A stretch of 64,000 bases of DNA from Chrysogorgia sp. JL179-B06 (GCA_035772405.1 JAYKKM010000375.1:528501-592500), one strand, 5' to 3'; shown: positions 34,365-42,476, numbered from the stretch's first letter. Made by a program: numbers and translations. The notes: a model not told the origin generated them from the letters alone.

Positions 34365-34680
34365 AGCATCCTGCGTTACTATGCGTTACTGGGGATAGAT
34401 TAGTTTGACCAATCAGAGTTCGTTGATTAAAGCTTTCATGTCATACAGATGATTTGTGATACTCATGTACAATGAATGTGTGTTGTGGGAATTAGAGACG
34501 CGACGCCCTACTTAGCGAATTTCTTCTTTACAAATACTCGCGGATTAGTTGCCGCATTGCTATGTTGTGGGATTAACGACAGGAATCCCTAATTTTGTTC
34601 TAAAACACACACACGCGTCACATCAGTTGATATATTATATAGTCGTGGGATTAGTTTATACATACAATAATACTTTTTTC
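34365..34680. promoter_or_regulatory. putative divergent control region
   Basis: No gene. It holds CCAATCAGAG at 34409-34418, an ATTAAAGCTTTCATGTCA stretch, three GGATTA motifs (34542, 34570, 34648) and CACACACACGCG. Much of it recurs inverted at 39200-39430, on the far side of the P32-P39 gene block. It separates leftward P31 from rightward P32. Confidence 0.5.
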
Positions 34681-34799
34681 AAATTTTGATCAAAATCGTG
34701 TTAAATTCTACATGTAGAAATATATATTATAAGAATGGGGAAATAGTATATATACAAGTCGATTTTTTAACAAACGCGTTCCATCATTCGTTTTTGAGA

Positions 34800-35051
34800 A
34801 TGTCGTTAAACATTGGTGATAAAAGAAGCTATGCAGAAGCTAATGACCACGGTCCCAATATTAAGACGATATCGAAAATTGTTTATTATATACAACATTT
34901 TCGTAACCGACACATTGGATTATTATTTGCCGTCTGTGACTTATGTGACTATTACTATGGGGGAATTATCGAATGTATGGAATTCGAATCGAGACAAATT
35001 GGTCGGGGATATAAAAATTACGCCTATATTGAAAAACTGAAACTGAAATGA
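34800..35051 (+). CDS. P32 unknown protein, paralog of P13
   Basis: 83 aa from ATG 34800 (MSLNIGDKRSYAEAND); the frame is open to 34686 but only from TTG. ISKIVYYIQHF...IGLLFAVCDLCDYYYGG aligns with the N-terminus of P13. The stop TGA overlaps the ATG of P33 in ATGA at 35048-35051. A single gene may have been split, or P32/P33 may be translated by stop-start coupling. Confidence 0.6.
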   Translation: MSLNIGDKRSYAEANDHGPNIKTISKIVYYIQHFRNRHIGLLFAVCDLCDYYYGGIIECMEFESRQIGRGYKNYAYIEKLKLK

Positions 35052-35968
35052 ACCAAGATGAATGCAAGGATTGGCGAATCTTAACATATAAACAACACTA
35101 TATAATACCCGTTTTTCATACACAACGAAAATATTATATTTATGGTGAAAAACTATGTGAGCGTTATCACAAATTACTATTAATACCCGCTCAAACATTA
35201 GTTAAATCTATTTTTCATTTGAATGATAATCATTCTGATAATTTTTATATTGAAATTCAAACAAGTTATTACCCAAGATATGATATTTACCACTTTATTT
35301 CTATTACTATTAATGATGATCAAACTACAATTCCTAAATCTATAGGATATGGAGGGCCTTATCTTTGTAATACATTACATAAACTTAATCGTGGTTTTAG
35401 TCTTGAATTTACATATTGCTGTATTTATTTATATTTTATAGATCCGTTTTATTTGAAGGCTACTTTTTATTATCTACATAATTTAGATACTTTTGAGAAA
35501 ATAGTTTATCAACTTGCATGTTGTTTTATTTTCTTTTGCGAAAATCATAACCCTAAATCAAAACTTAAAATTAGTAACGATAGGGTTTATACTTTTAATC
35601 TCGATAAGATTGTTAAGCTAATGATAACGAAAGCCCCACCTATTACCTGTTGTTATAAAAATTGTCAGAATTACTCTTATTGTTTTAAAATATTTTATAA
35701 GACAAGTAAACCCTATAAGTTTAAAGTCAGTTTATTTTCTGATCTAGTTAAAAATAATACTATTATACAAAATAATAGACCCATTAGTTTACAATTTTAC
35801 CCCCCGCATTTGGATATAATATATAATTATTCTATAAGGGTAAGGATTACAGCTGATAATACTACATCATCTACTTTTATTATTAAGAGTATTATAGAAT
35901 CATATAATATTAACTTTGAAGTTCCTGACATTATAATACAGAGTATTGAAAAATTGTATTTAGACTAA
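35048..35968 (+). CDS. P33 unknown protein, paralog of P13/P14
   Basis: 306 aa from the ATG in ATGA. Residues 1-150 align with the second half of P13; residues ~150-306 align with P14, including ACCFIFFCENHNP and CCYKNCQNYSYCFK (two Cys pairs). Tyr/Phe/Ile-rich with no recognised catalytic motif. In P13/P14 the stop-start junction lies at a different homologous position, so the split arose separately in the two paralogs. Confidence 0.65.
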   Translation: MNQDECKDWRILTYKQHYIIPVFHTQRKYYIYGEKLCERYHKLLLIPAQTLVKSIFHLNDNHSDNFYIEIQTSYYPRYDIYHFISITINDDQTTIPKSIGYGGPYLCNTLHKLNRGFSLEFTYCCIYLYFIDPFYLKATFYYLHNLDTFEKIVYQLACCFIFFCENHNPKSKLKISNDRVYTFNLDKIVKLMITKAPPITCCYKNCQNYSYCFKIFYKTSKPYKFKVSLFSDLVKNNTIIQNNRPISLQFYPPHLDIIYNYSIRVRITADNTTSSTFIIKSIIESYNINFEVPDIIIQSIEKLYLD

Positions 35969-36090
35969 TTTAAAAAATTCAAAGAATATATTCCACAACC
36001 AAAACCACGTGTGTTTTTTATCATGGGGGTATACAATGAATTTAAGATGCGAATTTCTAAAATCTAAAATTGTTTGACGTGCACACAATT

Positions 36091-36354
36091 TTATATAATA
36101 TTCCTCATTATCAATGTGTATATATCTAAAAAACACAGGATTAAAGCAAAAAATGCTATTATTTGTCCAATTTCATGTCGATCCATGCGATTATAGACAT
36201 CCAAAAGTTCACGTGGAATTTTTAAATGGGCAATAATATTTTTAAATAAATTATCATGTTCGTCAAGACATTTCCACACACGTTGTTCCATATTTTTATT
36301 GATTTTTATTTCAAAACGGGACAGTTCTTTTACCATAATATTCCACACCTCCAT
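36091..36354 (-). CDS. P34 small protein with C-terminal membrane segment
   Basis: 87 aa from ATG 36354. N-terminal 60 residues are charged; the last ~25 (IGQIIAFFALILCFLDIYTLI) form one hydrophobic helix followed by MRNII, as in tail-anchored membrane proteins. No relatives elsewhere in the window. Function unknown. Confidence 0.55.
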   Translation of the reverse strand: MEVWNIMVKELSRFEIKINKNMEQRVWKCLDEHDNLFKNIIAHLKIPRELLDVYNRMDRHEIGQIIAFFALILCFLDIYTLIMRNII

Positions 36355-36392
36355 GATATTTCACTACACTACTATTTTTATTTACAACACTC

Positions 36393-36692
36393 TCATTTTA
36401 TACATTTGGGTTTCCTTTTTTTTAAATCATTCTTTCTTTTTTGTATTTCCTTATTATTATCCATGACATAGCGTTTTTCCATCAAATCGCTCGTAAATTT
36501 CTTAGAACGCCATTGCAAATATTGTTTATTTATATATAGTTTCTCAATATAGAGACCCTCTAACTCACGATATTTATCGCGTTGTGTACAAATAATATCT
36601 TGATTATAATTCGAATAGATTGTCATTCGTTTTTCTTCTTGATGTTCATCGCCTTTTTTTTCACGTTTCATATAAAAGACCGTTTGAAGCAT
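36393..36692 (-). CDS. P35 small charged protein
   Basis: 99 aa from ATG 36692, overlapping the 3' end of P36 by 25 nt. Strongly charged, ending in EIQKRKNDLKKRKPKCIK; the middle (KYRELEGLYIEKLYINKQYLQWRSKK) could form a helix. Function unknown. Confidence 0.5.
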   Translation of the reverse strand: MLQTVFYMKREKKGDEHQEEKRMTIYSNYNQDIICTQRDKYRELEGLYIEKLYINKQYLQWRSKKFTSDLMEKRYVMDNNKEIQKRKNDLKKRKPKCIK

Positions 36693-37438
36693 CTTTTCTT
36701 CAATGGTGGATCGTTCGAAACTTCTCGATCGTCGTCATCTTCCTCTTCTTCTTCGTCCTCTTCTTCACACCGTGGAAATAATGGTTGGGGTGATGTAGCC
36801 ATAGGTGGTGGCGGAATAGGCGATAATGTTGGGAGAAGAGCGTTTTCTGCTTCATCCACAATTTGTATTAATTGGGGAACGGGTATCATTTCATCACACA
36901 TTCGTATTAAATTCGAAGGTGAAGGAATAGGGATTTGTCCAAAGAAATCAATGGGCATTTCGTGTATGTAATTATCTAATTCACCTTCTTGCCCCGGTAT
37001 TTCATATACCTCTGGCGGCGAAATCGTTTGCGGTGGAATTGGAGATAAATTATACCTTGCTTGCGGTGTTTGAAGAGGTCTATTATACTGTTCGTGCGAT
37101 AATAGAGGTGGTGGGTGGTTTACTTGCTGGGGTAGAGACGGTAGCTTTGCTTGCCGTGGCGACGTGTTATACTTCGCATGCAGGAGTAGAGGGTGTATGT
37201 AACCGGACTGTTCTTGAGATGGTGAATTTACTTGCGGGGGTAGAGAGGGTAGCTTTGCTTGCCGTGGCGACGTGTTATACTTCGCTTGCAGAGGGCATAT
37301 GTGACTGGACGGTGTTATCGGTACAGCAAAATTTAATAGCGACTGTACAATGTCTTTAGTTGTTCGATGGTTGACGTTCTTTTTTCTTGTGATTTCTTGA
37401 CTGTATGCTTGTTCATCATCTGAAATATTCCGTCCCAT
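36668..37438 (-). CDS. P36 proline-rich disordered protein with nuclear signal
   Basis: 256 aa from ATG 37438. Low-complexity Pro/Gln/Ser chain with a direct repeat, AKYNTSPRQAKLPSLP, at residues about 52 and 87, a C-terminal acidic run (EEEDEEEEEDDDD) and a basic cluster PPLKKRCFKR. Upstream, a further in-phase stretch with no ATG (KIWKAEKTIARVES, QRRQQQQEYRQ) runs to about 37560, and an ATG at about 37569 leads to it in another frame, so the original start may lie there with a frameshift. The composition suits a transcriptional or host-interaction factor, by inference. Confidence 0.6.
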   Translation of the reverse strand: MGRNISDDEQAYSQEITRKKNVNHRTTKDIVQSLLNFAVPITPSSHICPLQAKYNTSPRQAKLPSLPPQVNSPSQEQSGYIHPLLLHAKYNTSPRQAKLPSLPQQVNHPPPLLSHEQYNRPLQTPQARYNLSPIPPQTISPPEVYEIPGQEGELDNYIHEMPIDFFGQIPIPSPSNLIRMCDEMIPVPQLIQIVDEAENALLPTLSPIPPPPMATSPQPLFPRCEEEDEEEEEDDDDREVSNDPPLKKRCFKRSFI

Positions 37439-37570
37439 TTGACGATATTCTTGTTGCTGTTGACGGCGTTGTTTTAATATTTTGGGAATATCTTTTCCCC
37501 TACTTTCAACCCGTGCAATGGTTTTTTCCGCTTTCCAAATTTTTATGAGTCTGTTTCACACGGGCCATGC

Positions 37571-37874
37571 TGAGATTGTGTCTAAAAATTTAGAAACAAA
37601 CGCTTATAAAAAACACGGTAAAAAAAATAGGGTAACCTGATTGGTTGAACTTAACCCCCTAATAAAAAATCGGGGTATTTTCATTGGTTGAATGATAAAA
37701 TAAATATTATAAGACGATTACCCGACAATTACTAATACATGTAAATCTTTTTAATCTTTTTGTTGACTTAATAATGCAGTACACATTGCTTAAAAATATT
37801 TATCGGTAAAACGTTGTAGGGAAAGATATAAAAACACATGTTAGAAGTCATATTTTTTTTAGAACACTTTCAAA
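37571..37874. promoter_or_regulatory. intergenic region between P36 and P37
   Basis: No gene. Contains two ATTGG (inverted CCAAT) elements at 37640-37644 and 37683-37687 and a TATAAAAA box at 37827-37834, 41 nt before the ATG of P37. Suits divergent promoters for P36 and P37. Confidence 0.45.
37827..37834 (+). promoter_or_regulatory. TATA-like box before P37
   Basis: TATAAAAA, 41 nt upstream of ATG 37875, within the spacing seen at other genes of the element. Confidence 0.5.
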
Positions 37875-38138
37875 ATGATTGCAGGTACTAAAGAAAATCC
37901 TCTGTTGGTAATAATTACCGATTTAGCAAAGTATTTTTCACATATTGAATATCAAGTGGTTGAATGTCGTAAAATGGATATGTTGCCAAACAACGAAATT
38001 CCCGAAATAATACTATATAAGATATTATTTTTATGGGATACGAAATATATATATACCTACTCATCGGACGATTTTACACATTTGATCGGGCAGTTTGTGA
38101 ATGTGCAAATCGATGAACCTCCACCCTATCATCCATGA
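37875..38138 (+). CDS. P37 small family protein ending in PPPY
   Basis: 87 aa. FSHIEYQVVECRK and SSDDFTHLIGQFVNVQI align with the VEDCKP and DLPHLLHKNVKFI regions of P3 and relatives, so I place it in the same small-protein family. The C-terminus, EPPPYHP, contains a PPxY motif, which in other viruses binds NEDD4-type ubiquitin ligases. The stop TGA overlaps the start of P38 in ATGA at 38135-38138. Confidence 0.6.
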   Translation: MIAGTKENPLLVIITDLAKYFSHIEYQVVECRKMDMLPNNEIPEIILYKILFLWDTKYIYTYSSDDFTHLIGQFVNVQIDEPPPYHP

Positions 38139-38377
38139 ATCAAGCAACATTTATAGATATAATATCTATGAAGGTTCTATCTCGTGAACGAAATCTACAG
38201 TTAATTGGTTCAAGACCCATACCCAAACCTGCTGTCGAACCGACACAGATGTATGAACTTTTTTTTAACGATGAATATAACAATTATTTTAAAATAGAAT
38301 TCGGTTCATCCGAACACGCTAAGATTGGTAAAAGTGTATATCTTACCCATCAATATATATTCATTGTAAAAGATTAA
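38135..38377 (+). CDS. P38 small family protein
   Basis: 80 aa starting at the ATGA overlap. YELFFNDEYNNYFKIEF and AKIGKSVYLTHQ resemble the C-terminal half of the small-protein family (xLxGKxVxI). The N-terminus has RPIPKP. Expression probably depends on P37 because no separate TATA box is close by. Function unknown. Confidence 0.55.
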   Translation: MNQATFIDIISMKVLSRERNLQLIGSRPIPKPAVEPTQMYELFFNDEYNNYFKIEFGSSEHAKIGKSVYLTHQYIFIVKD

Positions 38378-38384
38378 TCCCTTG

Positions 38385-38392
38385 TATATATA
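38385..38392 (+). promoter_or_regulatory. TATA box before P39
   Basis: TATATATA, 41 nt upstream of ATG 38433, just after the P38 stop. Confidence 0.5.
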
Positions 38393-38432
38393 GACATCTC
38401 TACCCAAAAACATTTATTAGACAAGTCTCATC

Positions 38433-38783
38433 ATGGCAACAAGTATAGATATAAACGAAATTAAACTTGATAACGTGAAGTTATACAGCTCTGAATTTAT
38501 ATATACAATGTGTCCAGACTCTGATTTTTATGTGGTTGACTTTATGAGCGACATTAAAATTTGGCTAGATGACCGGGATAAAATTTGGCTAGATGACCGT
38601 CGTGGGATAATATTAAAATATTTTAATCTTACCTCTGTTCTTAATACCCGAATGGGTGTCGAAGCTGGAATTATTATTGCTGTGATTCGTCGAAACGAAA
38701 ATCAAGAAGATCTCGTTGGCAGGCACATCTTCTTTGCAACCTCTTACACAATGTGTTGTACCCATGCAGAAGTATTACGTTAA
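38433..38783 (+). CDS. P39 small family protein with duplicated IWLDDR
   Basis: 116 aa from ATG 38433. A 24-bp tandem duplication encodes IWLDDRDK then IWLDDRRG (38556-38602). The C-terminal EDLVGRHIFFATS matches the family motif LVGKHVVFI of P11. Separate from P38 by a TATA box. Function unknown. Confidence 0.6.
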   Translation: MATSIDINEIKLDNVKLYSSEFIYTMCPDSDFYVVDFMSDIKIWLDDRDKIWLDDRRGIILKYFNLTSVLNTRMGVEAGIIIAVIRRNENQEDLVGRHIFFATSYTMCCTHAEVLR

Positions 38784-38989
38784 AACACGTGTATTAAAAA
38801 CCATTTATCATCTGTTTTGACATGTATGAATTAATTAACACTCTTCTCGATATCGAGCTAATTTGTTTAACGGGTATCTTAAAATATATACTAAATTGTA
38901 TGAAAAGTGTAAAATAGAGTATCAAAAAGCATAAAAATGTTTTAAATAAATGTAAAAATGCTTAAATATCTAGAATATAGACGTATTTA

Positions 38990-39450
38990 AACATATACCT
39001 CTACGGAAATATATATTTCACAGGGACTAATCCCTCCAAAATGGTCGCTAATCCCTACGCGTAATTAATACATCAACTGAATAGACAGGTTAGAACTCAT
39101 TAAAAAACGTATCTCCAAAGTCCACAAACAAAATGGCCGCTAATCCTCAACAAGTTTTGACATCGTAGACCCTATTGCTAATTATAATCCAGCATCTTTA
39201 ATCCCGCAACACAAATTCATTGTCCCTACCCATATTATTAATCAACTGCTTTTGACATAAGGGGAGGAATTAGAACAAGACGCTTATTATATTTACGCGT
39301 CCCTAAGCGTTTAACAACACGCATTGTTCCTACCCATAATAATTCAATTGCTTTGACATGAAAGCTTTAATGAACGAGCTCTGATTGGATAGATACGGGG
39401 GAGGGTTTGATTATAGAAACTCTGATTGGTTAAAGCCCCAAAACCATTGT
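38990..39450. promoter_or_regulatory. putative control region before P40
   Basis: No gene. Five TAATCC motifs within 39028-39204, an imperfect tandem duplication around 39205-39365 (CCTACCCATA...CTTTTGACAT), and two CTCTGATTGG (inverted CCAAT) at 39379 and 39420. The right part is the inverted counterpart of 34365-34510. A short 31-codon frame at 38822 inside the preceding gap is not convincing. Confidence 0.5.
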
Positions 39451-39470
39451 AATAGCCCGCAGACCGTGAT

Positions 39471-39479
39471 TATAAAATA
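39471..39479 (+). promoter_or_regulatory. TATA box before P40
   Basis: TATAAAATA, 66 nt upstream of ATG 39545 and 42 nt downstream of the second inverted CCAAT box. Confidence 0.5.
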
Positions 39480-39544
39480 AGCATGTAAGAACGTCTCAAA
39501 CCACAACGAATTCAAGCTGAAAAAGTAAAAAGAAAAAAACCGCG

Positions 39545-39912
39545 ATGGCCGAACAAAATAAAAAGACCACAGAAGTCAATGTAAGATAGCGATAAAATGT
39601 TTTTACTGTCTGTATACAATCGACATGTATTTATTATGTTTTTTTATTTTCTCTTAGAAAGAAACCATCCATCCACCACCCATAGAGAACACGGTGGAAA
39701 CAGACGTTGCCGGGGTATTATTGGTGGCAGAGAACGAAGAGAGCGAGTGGGCCTTCCGTGCGCAAACGGTTAGCGAATACAGTTTTGACACGTACGACAC
39801 CCCGGAAGAAGAAGAACCCTATGATGACGCCGTGTGGGGGTATGTGGATTGCAGGGGTGAGGCCTACATTTTTTATAAACAAACCCAAACAATGGTAAAA
39901 CAGAAAAATTAA
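39545..39912 (+). CDS. P40 right-end terminal protein, two-exon gene
   Basis: Exon 1 39545-39580 (12 codons from ATG), intron 39581-39657 (77 bp; GTAAGA donor, TTTTCTCTTAG acceptor with a pyrimidine tract), exon 2 39658-39912. Exon 2 is in frame with exon 1 and gives a 96-aa acidic protein. VWGYVDCRGEAYIF resembles IWDYGDKGEGYAYG of left-end gene P1, so the two outward-facing terminal genes appear to be paralogs. Higher GC and different codon use from its neighbours. The intron is the only clear one I see in the window. Function unknown. Confidence 0.7.
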
Positions 39913-40494
39913 AACTGTTTATTTTTAATTTTGTAGGGGTTTTATATCCAACACGGGAACCCCTTAAATGTATAACGAACTTGTATGTGTAACTTTCGTT
40001 TTGTAAATACGTGTTTTTAATAATAATTCATCCCACTTTTTACATCGTGTGTGTGTTTTTACTATAGCTAACTCTTTTATCATACGCTAACGAACAACCC
40101 TTGCGTAAAATAAGCAATTCATTGAATAAGGGATGACCAGATTGTAGCTATGGACCTGTGTCAATCTCATTCCAATCGCAAATTCGACTACGGGTTGAAC
40201 GCGCGCCAATGCAGTTAATAATAAACAGAACATTGGAAGAATTCAGAGTCTTGTACCGAAGCACAACTTACAAGCGAGCAAAACACACACAACTGATAAA
40301 ATATGAAAAAACATCTGCTTATATACTAAACAATTCTCTTAAAATTTATTTGGGGTTTTCTCCAAATTTATTAAAAACACTTTTACGGTTTTAAAACTTT
40401 TTCCACAACTCTAATATTTTTATTGGGTAATATTTCATCTAAAATTATTTTGAGGTTTTTCAAAACTATAACCCTCAAACTTTTTGGAAGAAAC
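39913..40494. other. right-end non-coding stretch
   Basis: AT-rich sequence between P40 and the right terminal repeat. The 78-codon frame at 40158-40394 has only a GTG start and no counterpart; I do not accept it as a gene. Contains repeated TTTTTGAGG/CCTCAAAA-like words towards the terminal repeat. Confidence 0.4.
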
Positions 40495-40905
40495 ACCCAA
40501 AATAATTTTTATGAGATATATCATCTTAAATATTTTGAGGAAATATCATTTTTAAATATACAGTAACTAGGGAATATCAGTCATTCGGCCATAAGATGGC
40601 GTCGAGGTAAGAGCTCCATGGTAGAAATTACTATGATTAATTCAGTCAAAATGTTTATTTTTATTTCAATAAACATTACTACTCTTCAAAATAAAAATAG
40701 GACAGTCCAAAACTGTTTATTTTTATTTCAAACAACATTACAAGTCTTCAAATAAAAATATGGAGGTTTTGGATGGCACGTGCACGTAAGTATACATCAC
40801 ATCGGGTGAGGTATGATGGTTATGTATAATATAATTTTTTGTATTTTTTTTCAAAAACACGGTGTGTGTGTCAGTATATATATCACAGTGTGAATGATGA
40901 TCTGA

Positions 40906-41200
40906 TTAAGTGCTGTCTCGGATGCTATATGGGGTTGAAAGCAATGATGGACCAGGAACAGGATGTTTAGTCGTAGAATTTCGTGTTCCGAATAATTGAT
41001 GATCAGTGGGGAAAGTTTGCAAAGAAACCAAACATGTCTAGAGTAAAACTTTTTCACTTTTGACATGTTTGGTTTCTGGGCAAACTTTCCGCACTGGTCA
41101 TCAGTTGTTTGAAACACTAAATTCTACGACTTAAACCTCCTGTTCCTGGTTCATCACTGCTTTCAACCCCGTATAGCAAATGATGTCAGTACTTGCTTAA
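40906..41200. repeat. 295-bp foldback palindrome inside the right terminal repeat
   Basis: Two imperfect inverted arms of about 135 bp, each containing GAAACCAAACATGTC, AAACTTTCC, CGTAGAATTT-type and CCTGTTCCTGG words, separated by a ~24-nt loop at about 41042-41065. Absent from the left terminal repeats of A and B, so it is an insertion or a local foldback duplication. Confidence 0.8.
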
Positions 41201-41525
41201 CACTATTCACCTTGAATGACCTTCAAACTCTCTGGTCGTTCCACTCAGGGACGATTCCAAAACTGGTCGTACAACAACACGACTCATTTGATATATATAC
41301 TCTTGATCGCGACCACTTTTTGACTAATTTTATACAAAAAACCTCTTGTATACGACCAGGTGCATATCCCCCCTGATTTGATGGCTGGTCGCTCTTTACA
41401 GGGTGACCACACCTTAAAACTAGAACACCCTCCTGGAAATTTTGGACTGGCTGTGCTCTGATTGGTCCATTCAAATCAATTCTTGATTCTTATTGGCTTA
41501 GAGCTCGGTCCAGTCCCAAACACAT

Positions 41526-41560
<35 letters not shown>
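41526..41560. repeat. (TA)n microsatellite at the A/C boundary
   Basis: About 16 TA units immediately inside the terminal ATTACTACT of element A. The same tract is at 47779-47803 in B, so it belongs to the terminal repeat and not to the target. Confidence 0.85.
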
Positions 41561-41561
<1 letters not shown>

Positions 41562-41566
41562 CTACT

Positions 41567-41843
41567 TTATGTTTTTGGATATAAAGGTGGAACTTTGGAG
41601 TCTATATTATGTGCAAAACTTAAGTTATCATGTGTCAATTTGGAACATTTTAATATTGAAAAATATTCGACATTAATTGAAAAGTATAATATTAAAGAAA
41701 AGTGTTGTAAATATCATGAATCAGACATTCATCATTGTTCGCTGTATGAAATAATTTTGTTTAGTGTTCAAATTATGGAAAAAATAAATAGAGTATGGAA
41801 ACAACAATGTTTTTTATCACTCTATAAAAGTTTGAAACATTGA
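41567..41843 (+). pseudogene. fragment C: 3' part of a P31 homolog, truncated by element A
   Basis: The frame is open from the boundary with no ATG. GYKGG...SCVNLEHFNIEKY and CCKYHESDIHHCSLYEIILF align with the C-terminal domain of P31 (GYKVGD...HCVNLEYFGIEKY, HCSLFECLLF). Similarity continues right up to the terminus of A at 41566, so A interrupts this gene. Confidence 0.75.
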
Positions 41844-41865
41844 ACATTAATGTAGTGTTTTAAGA

Positions 41866-42476
41866 ATGGATGTATTGGTTGGTCAAATGGACCCTTCAAG
41901 ATATACTGATGGATATTTTGCATGCAGATATATTTGGGATTTTATCGACAGTTTTAGTTCGAATGAAGATGGAATTGAAGCGTACCATGTAGTATTGAAG
42001 ATTTCAGATAACTACGCTTCTATTATTTACATGATTAAAATATATTTTTATTTGAAAGATTTGAAAGATTTGAAAGATTTGAAAGATTTGGGAGGTGTTT
42101 TTTTGTAATTCAGCTGTTTCAAGATAAAGAAGAAAGACTTGTTCCTGATTGTATATTAAAACATTTTAAATGTTTATTTTCAACGTATATGGAACATAAT
42201 TTACTAAATTTCTGTTTTCCTTATTCTAAAGAAACAATTAACATTTGGTTAAATGACAATTTTCCTGAAAAATTTCATTGTTATGATAATCTTACTTCTT
42301 ATTTTATTTTCTGTATATTTAATGATTATCTATATTGGAGACAAAGACCAATTAATTGTTTCGAAATTTCCTGTACAATACGTAGTTTTTATTTGACAGC
42401 AATGACAAATTTTAACATTCTTAATACTGAAAAATTCATTTTTAAATGTTGTGAAATAGTTGATAAAATGGAATAA
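41866..42476 (+). pseudogene. fragment C: P29 homolog, broken
   Basis: ATG 41866 opens 80 codons ending after a 9-bp tandem repeat encoding LKD four times (42055-42090), then the frame changes; the rest continues from about 42189 (MEHNLLNF ... CFEIS). It aligns with P29 along its length (for example YHVVLKISDNYA with YHLLISIADYEA, INCFEIS near the end). P30 is missing between this gene and the P31 piece. Confidence 0.6.

Larger units (their letters stand above)
40495..41566 (-). repeat. right terminal inverted repeat of element A
   Basis: Inverted copy of B 47773-48425: shared landmarks are GGCCGAATGACTGATATT, GGAGCTCTTACC, the CCATCATACCTCACCC stretch, GGTGCATATCCCCCCTGATT, two CCAAT boxes and CCCAAACACATTG, then (TA)n and the terminal ATTACTACT. 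It is longer than B's repeat because of a foldback insert at 40906-41200. It ends at 41566; beyond it lies fragment C. The inner edge is approximate. Confidence 0.85.

Noticed and set aside
39707..39898. 63-codon frame overlapping P40 exon 2
   Set aside because: Shadow of P40 in another frame; P40 is supported by splicing signals and similarity to P1.
40158..40394. 78-codon frame near the right end of A
   Set aside because: Starts only with GTG, lies in a non-coding AT-rich stretch, and has no counterpart.
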